Counted from the first letter of the stretch, positions 1 through 9,522 are shown. The stretch is DNA of 64,000 nt from Cytophagales bacterium (GCA_004294445.1 REAZ01000021.1:17659-81658); one strand, 5' to 3'. Notes: generated from the sequence alone by a model not told the origin. Translations and numbers: made by a program.

Positions 1-1264
1 CGATATCTAAAAGTTGCTGTTGATTTTCCTCGAATGGTGTTTCTTCCACTACTAAGTTTGCAGGAAGTTCTTTGACAGGTATGGGCGATTTTATGATTTT
101 TTCTATTTTTTGCAAGTGATAAACTTCTGCTTTGTTGCAAAAAGTGAGTGCAATTCCTTCGTGCAACGCCCTGCCTGTACGTCCAATTCTATGTATATAA
201 TCTTCATGGACAAAAGGCACATCAAAGTTAATGACATGGCTCACGTTGCTTACGTCTATGCCGCGCGTAGCTACGTCTGTGGCAACAAGCACGCGCACGT
301 CATCTTTTTTGAACTCGTCCATAGCATTGATGCGTGAGTTTTGCCCTTTGTTAGCATGGATAACTCGCACGCTTTTTTCTATTTTCCTATGAATAAATTT
401 ATAAATGTTTTCAGCGTTTTCTTTGGTTTTTGCAAAAATAATTACTTTTTTAAAGTCCTCATTTTGAAGCAATAAGCCAACCAAATTGATTTTTGTTTTG
501 AAGTTAGGTACGTGGTAAACAAAGTGTGTAACCATCTGTGCGGGTGTGGACTGCGGCGTAACTTCTATTCGCAAAGGGAACGCCAAGAAGTTTTCGGTGA
601 GCCTGACCACTCTGTCGGGCATGGTAGCCGAAAAAAGCAAGTTCTGTCGCTTGCGGGGTACTACCTCCAAAATACTGTTTATTTGCGGCATGAAGCCCAT
701 ATCCATCATGCGGTCAGCCTCGTCCAAGACCATGATTTTGAGTTCTTTCAGCACCAGATTTCCTGCCAAATAAATATCCATAAGTCTTCCTGGTGTAGCA
801 ATGATGATATCAACACCTTTTTGAATCGCCTCTGTTTGTGCTTTTGCTCCCACTCCGCCGTAAAGACAGAGATGCCTCAAATCGGTATAAGCAGTAAGTT
901 TTTTTACTTCTTCGGTTATTTGCAAGGCAAGCTCGCGAGTAGGCGTGATTATCAGAGCTTTGGGGTAGGGCGATTGGGCGTACTTTATTTTCATAACAAT
1001 AGGAATCACGAAAGCAGCCGTTTTTCCCGTTCCTGTTTGGGCGATGCCGAGTATATCATGCCCGTCCAAAATCATAGGGATTGCCTTTGCTTGGATAGGG
1101 GTAGGGGAGAGGTAGCCCGCTTCTGCGATGGCAGAAAGCAACTGTTTATTGAGTTTGAACTGCTCAAAACCATTTGATATTTCCTGTTCGGGCATCAGGG
1201 TTTCGGGTACAGTAAGCGGGTTGTCGCCCAGCGAGTTATCGCCTATTTGTATTTCGGTATTCAC
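1..1264 (-). CDS. DEAD-box RNA helicase, RhlE-like (3' end cut by window edge)
   Basis: ATP-dependent RNA helicase that remodels RNA duplexes in the cytoplasm. Translating the minus strand from the GTG at 1264 shows, in order, a Q-motif region, Walker A AQTGTGK, PTRELA, a classical DEAD box within VLDEADRMMD, SAT, and the helicase C-terminal motif HRIGRTGRA. The reading frame is open to base 1, so the C-terminal tail lies outside the window. There is no ATG near the 5' end; GTG at 1264 is preferred, and an in-frame ATG at 1196 is the alternative. An open ORF of 221 residues on the opposite strand is only its shadow. The next gene (1354-3069) has its own terminator, so this is a separate transcription unit. 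The family is certain; the subtype (RhlE versus CsdA/DeaD) cannot be settled without the C-terminus. Confidence 0.93.
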   Translation of the reverse strand, partial: MNTEIQIGDNSLGDNPLTVPETLMPEQEISNGFEQFKLNKQLLSAIAEAGYLSPTPIQAKAIPMILDGHDILGIAQTGTGKTAAFVIPIVMKIKYAQSPYPKALIITPTRELALQITEEVKKLTAYTDLRHLCLYGGVGAKAQTEAIQKGVDIIIATPGRLMDIYLAGNLVLKELKIMVLDEADRMMDMGFMPQINSILEVVPRKRQNLLFSATMPDRVVRLTENFLAFPLRIEVTPQSTPAQMVTHFVYHVPNFKTKINLVGLLLQNEDFKKVIIFAKTKENAENIYKFIHRKIEKSVRVIHANKGQNSRINAMDEFKKDDVRVLVATDVATRGIDVSNVSHVINFDVPFVHEDYIHRIGRTGRALHEGIALTFCNKAEVYHLQKIEKIIKSPIPVKELPANLVVEETPFEENQQQLLDI

Positions 1265-1290
1265 GTTTTTTTATTTTTTACAAAATTACA

Positions 1291-1324
1291 TAAAAAAATC
1301 CTAAGAGTGCGAACTCTTAGGATT
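1291..1324 (-). terminator. Rho-independent terminator of the GMC operon
   Basis: A perfect 12-bp stem (1297-1308 with 1313-1324, loop GCGA) lies 30 bp past the stop of the 1354-3069 gene. Read on the minus strand it is followed at once by a run of seven T. It ends the GMC / subunit 3 / GMC operon before the helicase gene. Confidence 0.9.
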
Positions 1325-1353
1325 TACTTCTCAGGAGAAGAAAAAGTAAAATA

Positions 1354-3069
1354 TTAGATATTGCCTTTTTTCATTTCTTTTACCGCATAATCGCAAGCGC
1401 GAGCCGTAAAAGCCATGTAGCCCAAAGAAGGGTTTTGGCAACCTGCTGATGTCATAAATGAGCCATCAGTAACAAATACATTCTTTACAGCGTGTATTTG
1501 GTTGAAGCCATTAAGGACAGATGTTTTAGGGTCTTTGCCCATGCGTGCCGTACCCATTTCGTGGATAGCCATACCGGGGAAAGAGCCGTTGTCATACGTC
1601 TTGATGTCTTTCAGACCTGCTGATTCGAGCATTTCTGCGGCATCGTTCATCATGTCTTTGCGCATTTTTGTTTCGTTTTCTTTGAACTCACAATCAAAAT
1701 TGAGTGTAGGCAGTCCCCACTTATCCAATTTATTCTTGTCCAAAGTTACCCTGTTTTCTTGGTAAGGCAAACACTCTCCAAAACCTGTCATACCAAAAGT
1801 CCAGTTGCCCGGTGCAATAAGTGATTCTTTGAAATCCTTGCCTACACCCATTTCGGCGATGCCTCTTTGCCAACCTGTCCTGCTTGCGCCGCCTTGGTAG
1901 CCAAAGCCTCTGATGTAATCTCTGTCATTTTTGGCGATGTTGCGGAATCTTGGAATATAGATACCGTTTGCTCTTCTGCCGAAATAATATTGGTCTTCGA
2001 AGCCCAAGCCTTCTGCCGAGCCAGATGCCCCGCAACGGAAGTGATGATCCATCAAGTTTCTGCCTAATTGGTCGCTGTCATTACCTAAGCCATTTGGGAA
2101 TCTGTTAGATGTAGAGTTCATCATCAGTAGGGTAGTACCAAGCGTAGAGCCGTTCAAGAAGATAATTTTTGCGAAAAACTCTATTGTTTCTTTGCTATCG
2201 GCATCTATGACGGTTACCCCTGTGGCTTTTTGTGTTTTTTCATCAAAAATTACAGAACTTACCACAGAAAGCGGTCTTACGGTCAGGTTTCCTGTTTTCA
2301 TAGCGGCAGGAAGCGTAGAAGATTGGGTACTGAAATAAGCACCGTAGTTACAACCTCTGCTACACAGATTGCGGTATTGGCAAGCACCACGCCCGTTGAT
2401 TGACTGCGTGAGGTTAGCTACACGCCCCATCGTCATTACGCGGTCTTTGTAGTTTGCCTTTATTTTTCCTGCAATGTGTTTTTCCAAGCAGTTCATCTCC
2501 ATTGGAGGAAGGAATTTGCCATCGGGGAGTTGTGGCAGCCCTTCGTTTTGCCCACTGATGCCCGCAAATTGCTCTACATAGTCATACCAAGGAGCAATTT
2601 CTTTATAGCGAACAGGCCAGTCGATAGCAATACCCTCTTTGGCATTTGCCTCGAAATCCATTTCGCTTAATCTGTAGGACTGCCTTCCCCACATGATAGA
2701 TTTACCGCCTACGATATTGGGTCTGTACCAGTCAAAACGTTTTTGCTCTGCATAAGGAGAATCTTCGTCATTCATCCAATATTTTTCGCTATGCTCGTTA
2801 TAAGGGTAATCCCTGCTTAGGAAAGGGTGCGACTGACGCTGTTTGTCAGTAATTCTGCCCCTATATTTAGTTTCCCAAGGCTTTTTGAAGGCTTCTTCAT
2901 ATTTTCCATGCTCCAAATTCCAGCCCTTGTCGAGCATGAGGACTTTCAAGCCTTTTTCACAAAGTTCTTTTGCCGCCCAGCCTCCGCTTACGCCAGAGCC
3001 TACCACTATAGCATCGTAGGTGTTTTGCTGCTTGGACTTCAAATTCAAATTTACTTTTAAGTCAGCCAT
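1354..3069 (-). CDS. GMC family FAD oxidoreductase (copy 2)
   Basis: FAD-dependent dehydrogenase of the glucose-methanol-choline family, 571 residues, which oxidises an alcohol or sugar hydroxyl. The FAD Rossmann motif GSGVSG is at residues 24-29. A Cys-rich stretch CQYRNLCSRGC lies near the middle, LMDHHFRCG follows, and HEMGTARMG carries the expected catalytic histidine near the C-terminus. It is the last gene of a three-gene operon. By eye it is roughly 85% identical to the product of 3817-5526, so the two are recent paralogues. The gene between them encodes the small subunit usually paired with this class. The family includes gluconate 2-dehydrogenase and glucoside 3-dehydrogenase large subunits; the substrate cannot be read from sequence. 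It has no signal peptide, so export, if any, would depend on the Tat-like small subunit. Confidence 0.9.
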   Translation of the reverse strand: MADLKVNLNLKSKQQNTYDAIVVGSGVSGGWAAKELCEKGLKVLMLDKGWNLEHGKYEEAFKKPWETKYRGRITDKQRQSHPFLSRDYPYNEHSEKYWMNDEDSPYAEQKRFDWYRPNIVGGKSIMWGRQSYRLSEMDFEANAKEGIAIDWPVRYKEIAPWYDYVEQFAGISGQNEGLPQLPDGKFLPPMEMNCLEKHIAGKIKANYKDRVMTMGRVANLTQSINGRGACQYRNLCSRGCNYGAYFSTQSSTLPAAMKTGNLTVRPLSVVSSVIFDEKTQKATGVTVIDADSKETIEFFAKIIFLNGSTLGTTLLMMNSTSNRFPNGLGNDSDQLGRNLMDHHFRCGASGSAEGLGFEDQYYFGRRANGIYIPRFRNIAKNDRDYIRGFGYQGGASRTGWQRGIAEMGVGKDFKESLIAPGNWTFGMTGFGECLPYQENRVTLDKNKLDKWGLPTLNFDCEFKENETKMRKDMMNDAAEMLESAGLKDIKTYDNGSFPGMAIHEMGTARMGKDPKTSVLNGFNQIHAVKNVFVTDGSFMTSAGCQNPSLGYMAFTARACDYAVKEMKKGNI

Positions 3070-3175
3070 ATTTTAATTATGAATTATGAGTTATAAATTA
3101 TGTATTTTAGTGATGAACTATGAGTTAGAATTATAATTATTCATTTATAATTCAACATTTATAATTCATCATTTT

Positions 3176-3763
3176 CTACGTTGCCCATGCTTTTTGCCCT
3201 GCTTTCAAGGGAACGCAGCCCTCGTATTTGCCCGGAACGTGCAGGTATTCTAATGCCTGACTTGCTCCGATTTCGGAGGTAAAATAGCCTGTAAGCGTAA
3301 GACTTTTGAGTGTACCAAAGATGTGTGCGGGTGCCTCTTTGTTATCTTTGTTTTTCTCTTTGTAGTCTTTTCCTTCTTGCTCCATTTTGGTCAAGAACTC
3401 TATTCGCTGCTTTTCATCACACTTCTCGAACGGATTTTTGTTAGCCTCTTGGCATTTGTTCTGAAAGTCAGTAAGCCCGCCAAAGAAGTTTTTGCGGTCT
3501 TTTTCGTTAAAGCAGTCTGCTACGATGTCGGCAATAAAGTCTTGTACTTTAGCCTCTTTTGCTCCTGGCGTGCCTGTAGTTGGGATAATAGTATCCGCAA
3601 TTTCGGCGATAAGACCCTTTACTTCGGGGGTAAAGGCTTCTAAAATGGCTTGCTTTTCTTCGGCGGTATTGGAGCATCCGCTAAGAACAGAGCCTAACCA
3701 TGGTGCTACAAACGCACTACCCATCAGGGTGGAGGTTCGCATGATTGCATCTCTACGATTCAT
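3176..3763 (-). CDS. Gluconate 2-dehydrogenase subunit 3-like protein
   Basis: Small subunit that partners GMC dehydrogenases, 195 residues from the ATG at 3763. This start is chosen because MNRRDAIMRTS begins a twin-arginine-like signal. The longer open frame runs back into the 3' end of the upstream gene and has no support. The signal is followed by a lipobox-like LSGC, so the product may be a Tat-exported lipoprotein. The body (IAEIADTIIPTTGTPGAKEAKVQDFI) matches the subunit 3 family, known as the small or maturation subunit that carries the flavoprotein across the membrane. It sits between the two GMC paralogues with gaps of 53 bp upstream and 106 bp downstream. The downstream gap is filled with short AT-rich direct and inverted repeats of the type AATTATGA/TTATAATT. 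Confidence 0.88.
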   Translation of the reverse strand: MNRRDAIMRTSTLMGSAFVAPWLGSVLSGCSNTAEEKQAILEAFTPEVKGLIAEIADTIIPTTGTPGAKEAKVQDFIADIVADCFNEKDRKNFFGGLTDFQNKCQEANKNPFEKCDEKQRIEFLTKMEQEGKDYKEKNKDNKEAPAHIFGTLKSLTLTGYFTSEIGASQALEYLHVPGKYEGCVPLKAGQKAWAT

Positions 3764-3816
3764 TTTCAATTTGGTTATTTTGATTAAGTTAGAAATATTT
3801 ATGTATAAAATCAGGT

Positions 3817-5526
3817 TTATATGTTGCTTTTTTTCATTTCTTTTATTGCATAGTCGCAGGCACGCGCCGTAAATGCCATATAGCCCAAAGAAGGGTTTTG
3901 GCAACCCGAAGATACCATAAAAGCACCATCAGTAACAAATACATTCTTTACAGCGTGCATTTGGTTAAAACCATTCAATACAGATGTTTTGGGGTCTTTA
4001 CCCATTCGCGCCGTTCCCATTTCGTGAATTCCCATACCTGGGAATGCCCCTAAGTTAAAGGTTTCGACATTTTTGAGTCCTGCTGCTTCGAGCATTTCTG
4101 CTCCGTCAGCCATCATATCTTTGCGCATTTTCATTTCGTTTTCCTTAAATTCGCAATCTATAGTAACTGTGGGTAATCCCCATTTATCCAATTTTTCTTT
4201 GTTCAAAGTTACTCTGTTTTCTTGGTAGGGTAGGCACTCTCCAAAAGCGGTCATGCCAAAGTTCCAATCGCCAGGTGCTATTAGCGATTCTTTGAAATCC
4301 TTGCCTACGCCCATTTCTGCTACGCCTCTTTGCCAATCTGAACGGCTTGCCCTGCCTTGGTAGCCAAAGCCCCTGATATATTCCCTGTCATTTTTGCCAA
4401 TATTGCGGAATCTTGGAATGTAGATGCCGTTGTAGCGTCTGCCGAAATAATATTGGTCTTGGAAACCATCATAACTTCCTTTTGCTCCGCAACGAAAATG
4501 GTGATCCATGAGGTTTCTCCCTACTTGGTCGCTGTCGTTGCCTAATCCGTTTGGAAAGCGGCTGGAGGTAGAGTTGAGCAGGAGAGAAGCCGTAGCAATC
4601 GTAGAGGCGTTTAGGAAAATAATTTTCGCAAAAAATTCCATTGTTTCCTTTGTGTCGGCATCTATGACGTTTACGCCCGTTGCTTTTTGTGTTTTTTCAT
4701 CAAAAATTACAGAACTTACTATGGAAAGCGGTCTTACGGTCAAGTTTCCCGTTTTCATAGCAGCAGGAAGTGTAGAGGACTGGGTGCTGAAATAGGCTCC
4801 ATAATGGCAACCTCTGTTGCACAAAGCTCTATATTGGCAGGCTGACCTTCCGTTGTGATTTTGGGTAAGGTTTGCCACTCTGCCTATGGTCATGAGGCGG
4901 TCTTTGAAGTTCTCCTTTATTTTTCCTGCAATGTGCTTTTCCAAGCAGTTCATTTCCATTGGCGGTAGAAACTTGCCATCGGGCAGGTGCGGTATGCCTT
5001 CGTTTTGCCCACTAATGCCCGCAAACTGCTCTACATAGTCGTACCAAGGGGCGATGTCTTTGTAGCGAACAGGCCAATCGATGGCGATGCCTTCTTTGGC
5101 GTTTGCCTCAAAATCCATTTCGCTGAATCGGTAGGACTGCCTTCCCCACATAATTGACTTGCCGCCCACAATATTAGGTCTGTACCAGTCAAAACGCTTT
5201 ACCTCAGTATAGGGAGCGTCTGCGTCATTGAACCAATACTTTTCGTTATGCTCTGCGTAGGGCGTATCTCTGACCAAAAAAGGATGTGTTTTTCGCTGCT
5301 CATCAGTAATTCTGCCCCTATATTTTAACTCCCAAGGTTTTTTGAAAGCTGTTTCATATTTACCATGCTCTAAGTTCCACCCTCTGTCAAGCATCAGGAC
5401 TTTCAAGCCTTTTTCACAAAGTTCTTTTGCTGCCCAGCCTCCACTAATGCCAGAACCTACAACGATTGCATCGTATGTATTTTCTTTCTGTCCTTTCAGA
5501 TTGAAGTTTATTTCTAAACCAGCCAT
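3817..5526 (-). CDS. GMC family FAD oxidoreductase (copy 1)
   Basis: First gene of the dehydrogenase operon, 569 residues. It shares every landmark with its paralogue at 1354-3069: GSGISG FAD motif at residues 24-29, Cys-rich CQYRALCNRGC, LMDHHFRCG, HEMGTARMG and the C-terminal NPSLGYMAFTARACDYA. The two differ mainly in a few loop residues (for example RCGAKGS against RCGASGS) and by a two-residue length change. Its reaction is FAD-linked oxidation of an alcohol or sugar, with electrons probably passed to a membrane carrier. No cytochrome c subunit is encoded nearby, unlike proteobacterial gluconate dehydrogenase operons. The substrate is unknown. Confidence 0.9.
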   Translation of the reverse strand: MAGLEINFNLKGQKENTYDAIVVGSGISGGWAAKELCEKGLKVLMLDRGWNLEHGKYETAFKKPWELKYRGRITDEQRKTHPFLVRDTPYAEHNEKYWFNDADAPYTEVKRFDWYRPNIVGGKSIMWGRQSYRFSEMDFEANAKEGIAIDWPVRYKDIAPWYDYVEQFAGISGQNEGIPHLPDGKFLPPMEMNCLEKHIAGKIKENFKDRLMTIGRVANLTQNHNGRSACQYRALCNRGCHYGAYFSTQSSTLPAAMKTGNLTVRPLSIVSSVIFDEKTQKATGVNVIDADTKETMEFFAKIIFLNASTIATASLLLNSTSSRFPNGLGNDSDQVGRNLMDHHFRCGAKGSYDGFQDQYYFGRRYNGIYIPRFRNIGKNDREYIRGFGYQGRASRSDWQRGVAEMGVGKDFKESLIAPGDWNFGMTAFGECLPYQENRVTLNKEKLDKWGLPTVTIDCEFKENEMKMRKDMMADGAEMLEAAGLKNVETFNLGAFPGMGIHEMGTARMGKDPKTSVLNGFNQMHAVKNVFVTDGAFMVSSGCQNPSLGYMAFTARACDYAIKEMKKSNI

Positions 5527-5654
5527 ATATATGAATTATAAGTTGTTATATTACCGAAAAAGCATAAACAGAAGATGCGAAATTTAGTTTTCTAAAATTA
5601 TATATAATTTCAGAAAAAGCAATATATTCTTTTGAAAGACTATCTTAAAGTTTC

Positions 5655-5736
5655 AAAGATGTAATCTTTTACCAAAAATTACATCTTGGCGATAATCTTA
5701 ATATACAAAGAGCTAAGTGCTACGGAACTTACATTA
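5655..5736. repeat. Dispersed intergenic repeat, copy A
   Basis: An imperfect palindrome (AAGATGTAAT at 5656-5665, ATTACATCTT at 5678-5687) is followed by CTAAGTGCTAC and CTTACATTA. The same order of words occurs at 56197-56280, where the palindrome is perfect. It sits between the GMC operon and the 3' end of the ABC permease gene. Confidence 0.7.
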
Positions 5737-5783
5737 ATAATAAGTATAGCAAAACTATCACTAAGAACAAAGGTACTGTTACT

Positions 5784-7037
5784 TTATTTAGACCGTATAG
5801 CTATTACGGGGTCTAAACGGGAAGCCGTAATAGCAGGGATTATCCCTGATAAAACTCCTATCACCGAAGAAACGATTAAGCCTATAGATATATTAGTGCT
5901 ATTCAATGAGATAACAAAAGTATCTGTAGAAAAGAATGACAAAGTAGAAACCAATAAAAGTCCTGCCAAGCCGCCTATTACGCTCAAAAAGATAGCCTCA
6001 AACAAAAATTGGAACAATATAAAATAATTTCTCGCCCCTAATGATTTTTGAATACCTATTAGGTTAGTTCGCTCTTTCACAGATACAAACATGATATTGG
6101 CAATGCCAAAACCGCCAACAAGCATGGAAAAACTACCAATAAACCAGCCCGCCGTTTTCAACACTGCTATCAAACTATCTAAAAATTGGGCAAATGCTTC
6201 GGGTCTATTCAGTGCAAAATTATCGTCTTCTAAGGGTTTCAATCCGCGATAGGCTCTGAGCGTTCCTCGCATTTCGTTTTCGAGTTCTTGTAAGCCCTCA
6301 TCACTTGCAAATCCTTTGACGGCTATTTGCGGTCTTACACCTCTGTTGCGTGTTGCTGTGAATAGCTTAAGCATAGATTTGAATGGGACAATGCACAGAT
6401 TATCCACGCTTGGCGCACCTAATAGGTTATCGCCTTGTTTTTTGAGTATGCCAATAACGGTAAAAGGCGTATTATTAACTTTGATATTCTGCCCTGTCGG
6501 GTCTGCTCCGTTAAAAAGGTCTTTCGCCAAAGTAGCCCCAATGAGTACAGTATTTCTGCCATTGTCCATCTCTTGTATGGTGAAATATCTGCCTATTTCT
6601 ATTCTAATATCTGCCACTCTGTTGTGAGAGTAAGAGATGCCTTGCATAGTTACCCCTCTGGCACTGCTATTTTTGTATTTGATACTTAGGTTTCCCCTCA
6701 CTGCAAAAATAGAAGTTGCGGAAGCCCAAGTAAGATTTTTTTCCAAAAAACGATACTCGTCATAGGTGGGGTTTGGTCGCCTAAAGTATTTCCACCAAGG
6801 GTAATCATTGCCAAAAGTCCATGGAAATTTTTCTACATAAATTACTTTATCTCCCAAAAAAGAAAGACTACTTTTGATACTATCATTGAGCGTATCTACC
6901 ATTGTAAGTACGCCAATGATGGCAAAAATTCCTACAGTAACGCCCAAGAGGGACAGGACAGTTCTCAATAGGTTTTCTTTGAGTGCGCCCATTGCGAAAA
7001 CTAAACTCTCGTAAATTTGACCAATTACAAATAGCAT
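5784..7037 (-). CDS. ABC transporter permease, MacB/FtsX type
   Basis: Inner-membrane permease of a MacB-like ABC system, 417 residues. It has one N-terminal transmembrane helix (about residues 22-46, LLRTVLSLLGVTVGIFAIIG), a large periplasmic MacB core domain, and a C-terminal FtsX domain with three helices (about 285-410). The loop after helix 2 carries the family signature ERTNLIGIQKSLGAR. Such permeases transmit ATP-driven movement to the periplasm for lipoprotein, peptide or drug efflux. Neither its ATP-binding subunit nor a membrane-fusion protein is adjacent. The downstream neighbour on the same strand is separated by the repeat at 5655-5736. Confidence 0.9.
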   Translation of the reverse strand: MLFVIGQIYESLVFAMGALKENLLRTVLSLLGVTVGIFAIIGVLTMVDTLNDSIKSSLSFLGDKVIYVEKFPWTFGNDYPWWKYFRRPNPTYDEYRFLEKNLTWASATSIFAVRGNLSIKYKNSSARGVTMQGISYSHNRVADIRIEIGRYFTIQEMDNGRNTVLIGATLAKDLFNGADPTGQNIKVNNTPFTVIGILKKQGDNLLGAPSVDNLCIVPFKSMLKLFTATRNRGVRPQIAVKGFASDEGLQELENEMRGTLRAYRGLKPLEDDNFALNRPEAFAQFLDSLIAVLKTAGWFIGSFSMLVGGFGIANIMFVSVKERTNLIGIQKSLGARNYFILFQFLFEAIFLSVIGGLAGLLLVSTLSFFSTDTFVISLNSTNISIGLIVSSVIGVLSGIIPAITASRLDPVIAIRSK

Positions 7038-7058
7038 ATCTTTAATTGTTAATTTTTT

Positions 7059-7805
7059 TTATTCAGTAAGTATATAAGTAATGTCAGAGTTAGTAAGTCC
7101 AAAAAAGGGATTAGGTAGCACTTCTTGAAATATCAATCTATCCTTACTTGATGAGATTACTGTCCAATTAATTGCATCGCGCCCGTCTGCTTTGATGGTT
7201 ATTCTTGTTCCCGTATCATTAAAACTCCATGTGCCTGTTTGCTCTATTGCTGTTTCACTTACCGAGCATTTTATTCCTTTGCCTTCTATATCATACCTGC
7301 CGCTTTTATAAAAAATTAGCACATTATCTAAGCGGCATCGGAAGGCATTGTCGAGCATTGTTACAGGCGTAGTTCTATCAAACTGCTTTACAGTAATTGC
7401 TTGCCACCTTTTCCCAACGGAGGAAGCTACATCACTTGACTTGCTGTCTTTGACAATGACAAACTCCGTATTGACATAAAAAGCACCAACCGACTTTACC
7501 GTAGTTTCTACCTTGCCTTCCCAATTATTCAATGAGTCTTTTTTTACGTCTATATAGTAAGTACCTGCTTCTAAGTTTACGAATCTGATAAGTCCTGTCA
7601 GAGAGGTCACCTCTGCTGTTTTGGCAGGATTTTTTTCTTCGTTCCAGTCTTCCCTTGTTCGGTATATATTTATATTAGCCTTGTCCACTCTATTTCCCAA
7701 AGGGTCAAGCACATAAATTTCCAATACCGCCGTAGGTTGCCCTTGCCGACAGGCTGCAAAGCAAATGACGAGCAAGCATAAATAAAGACTGCGCAAATAT
7801 ATCAT
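7059..7805 (-). CDS. Putative lipoprotein with transthyretin-like and lipocalin-like parts
   Basis: 248 residues beginning with a lipoprotein signal (hydrophobic LYLCLLVICFAAC, lipobox ending at Cys19). Residues about 26-115 look like a small beta-sandwich of the carboxypeptidase-regulatory or SusC-plug type (LEIYVLDPLGNRVDKANINI, then GTYYIDVKKD). The C-terminal half (FRCRLDNVLIFYKSGRYDIE, GTWSFNDTGTRITIKADG) resembles the lipocalin-like repeats common in Bacteroidota lipoproteins. Function unknown. It ends 21 bp before the permease gene and starts 21 bp after rpoN, all on the minus strand, so the three may be co-transcribed. Confidence 0.75.
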   Translation of the reverse strand: MIYLRSLYLCLLVICFAACRQGQPTAVLEIYVLDPLGNRVDKANINIYRTREDWNEEKNPAKTAEVTSLTGLIRFVNLEAGTYYIDVKKDSLNNWEGKVETTVKSVGAFYVNTEFVIVKDSKSSDVASSVGKRWQAITVKQFDRTTPVTMLDNAFRCRLDNVLIFYKSGRYDIEGKGIKCSVSETAIEQTGTWSFNDTGTRITIKADGRDAINWTVISSSKDRLIFQEVLPNPFFGLTNSDITYILTE

Positions 7806-7826
7806 TTTTATAAATCTGTATTTATT

Positions 7827-9353
7827 TTATAGCTCTTTTCTAAGCCTTGCCACAGGAATATTCATCTGTTCACGATATTTGGCTACTGTACGGCGAGCAA
7901 TGTTGTATCCTTTATCATTGAGCATTTTCTCCAATTTATCATCGGAGTAAGGCTTTCGTTTGCTTTCCCCTTCTATTATTTCCTTCAAAATGTATTTTAC
8001 TTCCTTGCTACTCACGTCTTCACCCGAATCGGTAGTAATACTTTCGGAGAAAAAATATTTGAGTGGATGAATGCCAAAATCTGTTTGCACGCTTTTGCTA
8101 TTGGCAACGCGAGATACGGTAGAAATATCCATGTTTATTTTTGTGGCAATGTCTTTCAGAATCATGGGGCGTAGCTTGCTCTCATCTCCCTCTAAGAAAT
8201 ATTCATACTGATAGTCTATGATGGCGTTCATGGTTTTGAGCAAGGTTTGCTGTCTTTGTTTGATGGCATCTATGAACCATTTTGCTGCGTCCAACTTTTG
8301 TTTTACGAAAGTAACAGCTTGTTTCATAGACTTATCTCGCTTGCTGCTTTTCTCATAGGTATCAAGCATTTCGGCAAAAGAACGGCTAATTTTCAAGTCG
8401 GGAGCGTTTCGTGCATTTAATGAAAGTTCTAATTTCCCACTGGTATTTTTGAGCAGAAAATCAGGCACAATGTATTGTGTTTTGGTATAAGTGCCGCCGC
8501 TTTCGCCCGGTTTTGGGTTCAGCTTTATAATTACATTTACGGCATCTTTGAGTTCCTCCTCTGTGATGTCCAAACGCTTTTCTATTTTGGGATAGTGCTT
8601 TTTTGTAAATTCTTCAAAGCATAAAGAGATGATTCTTAGTGCATTGTAAATGTCGGGATTGTCAGTGTCTTTTCGCTTCAGTTGTAGCTCCAGACATTCT
8701 TGGAGACTACGTGCCGCAATGCCTGCGGGGTCAAAAGTATGTATTTGCTTCAAAATATTTTCCAATTCCGCTATCTCTACCTCTATATTTTGGGTGAAAG
8801 CCAAATCGTTGGCGATGCCCTCTAACTCTCTCCTTATGTAGCCTTCGTTGTCTATGCTACCAATGAGCTGCGCTCCTATAGCAAACTCTCTTTCATCTAA
8901 GTCCAAATATTCTAACTGCTCCATGAGGGAGTCTATCAAAGAATCTTCCATTTTGATGGGCATATCTCTGTCTTCGTCATCGGCTACGGGGCCGTCGCCT
9001 TGCATTTTGTAGCCCAAATCGTCATCATTGAGGTACTCTCCTACGCTTATTTCCTCCAAACTTTCCGTATCCTTGCTATAGTCGTCTTCGTTGTCAAGGG
9101 CATCATTATCTATGTCTGTGGGTTCTTCTTCAAACTCTTCATTGTTTTCTTCGGAATCGTTGCTATTTTCTGCATCGTTAAACTCATCTTCATTTCTTGC
9201 CTCTTCCAAAGCAGGATTGTTAGAAAGTTCTTCCTCTATGCGCGTTTGCAATTCGGCAGTAGGTATCTGTAACAGTTTTATAAACTGAATCTGCTGTGGG
9301 GACAGCTTCTGCGTGAGTGTTTGTATCTGACCTAACTTCTGCATATTGCTCAA
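7827..9353 (-). CDS. rpoN: RNA polymerase sigma-54 factor
   Basis: Alternative sigma factor that directs RNA polymerase to -24/-12 promoters and needs an AAA+ activator. 508 residues. The N-terminal activator-interacting region (LGQIQTLTQKLSPQQIQFIK) contains the Q/L-rich helix, followed by the acidic linker (about residues 50-120, runs of D/E/N) usual for the family. The core-binding and DNA-binding domains follow, ending in the RpoN box ARRTVAKYRE at residues 486-495. A TAnnTTTG promoter lies 42 bp upstream of its start. No enhancer-binding activator gene is in the window. Confidence 0.97.
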   Translation of the reverse strand: MSNMQKLGQIQTLTQKLSPQQIQFIKLLQIPTAELQTRIEEELSNNPALEEARNEDEFNDAENSNDSEENNEEFEEEPTDIDNDALDNEDDYSKDTESLEEISVGEYLNDDDLGYKMQGDGPVADDEDRDMPIKMEDSLIDSLMEQLEYLDLDEREFAIGAQLIGSIDNEGYIRRELEGIANDLAFTQNIEVEIAELENILKQIHTFDPAGIAARSLQECLELQLKRKDTDNPDIYNALRIISLCFEEFTKKHYPKIEKRLDITEEELKDAVNVIIKLNPKPGESGGTYTKTQYIVPDFLLKNTSGKLELSLNARNAPDLKISRSFAEMLDTYEKSSKRDKSMKQAVTFVKQKLDAAKWFIDAIKQRQQTLLKTMNAIIDYQYEYFLEGDESKLRPMILKDIATKINMDISTVSRVANSKSVQTDFGIHPLKYFFSESITTDSGEDVSSKEVKYILKEIIEGESKRKPYSDDKLEKMLNDKGYNIARRTVAKYREQMNIPVARLRKEL

Positions 9354-9394
9354 AACTTTTAAATATTCCTAAGTATCTTTATCTCTATCCATTG

Positions 9395-9402
9395 CAAAAT
9401 TA
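9395..9402 (-). promoter_or_regulatory. Bacteroidota-type -7 element for rpoN
   Basis: TAATTTTG on the minus strand (CAAAATTA as printed), a full match to TAnnTTTG, 42 bp before the rpoN start codon. Confidence 0.55.
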
Positions 9403-9522
9403 GTAATTTTTACAAAATAAGCAAATCGTTGGCTTGATGTTTGTTAATTAGAGCCAATTTTTTTCCTACTATTTGTTGCAAATGGATTGCCTTCGGTTTT
9501 TGCAAATAAAATACTTTATTAC

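Noticed and set aside
512..1177. 221-residue plus-strand open frame
   Set aside because: It is antisense to the DEAD-box helicase, whose motifs are unambiguous, and has no recognisable domain.
3817..3904. Longer start for the subunit 3 protein, overlapping the upstream GMC gene
   Set aside because: The extra residues have no signal-peptide or family character; MNRRDAIMRTS at 3763 starts a Tat-like lipoprotein signal.
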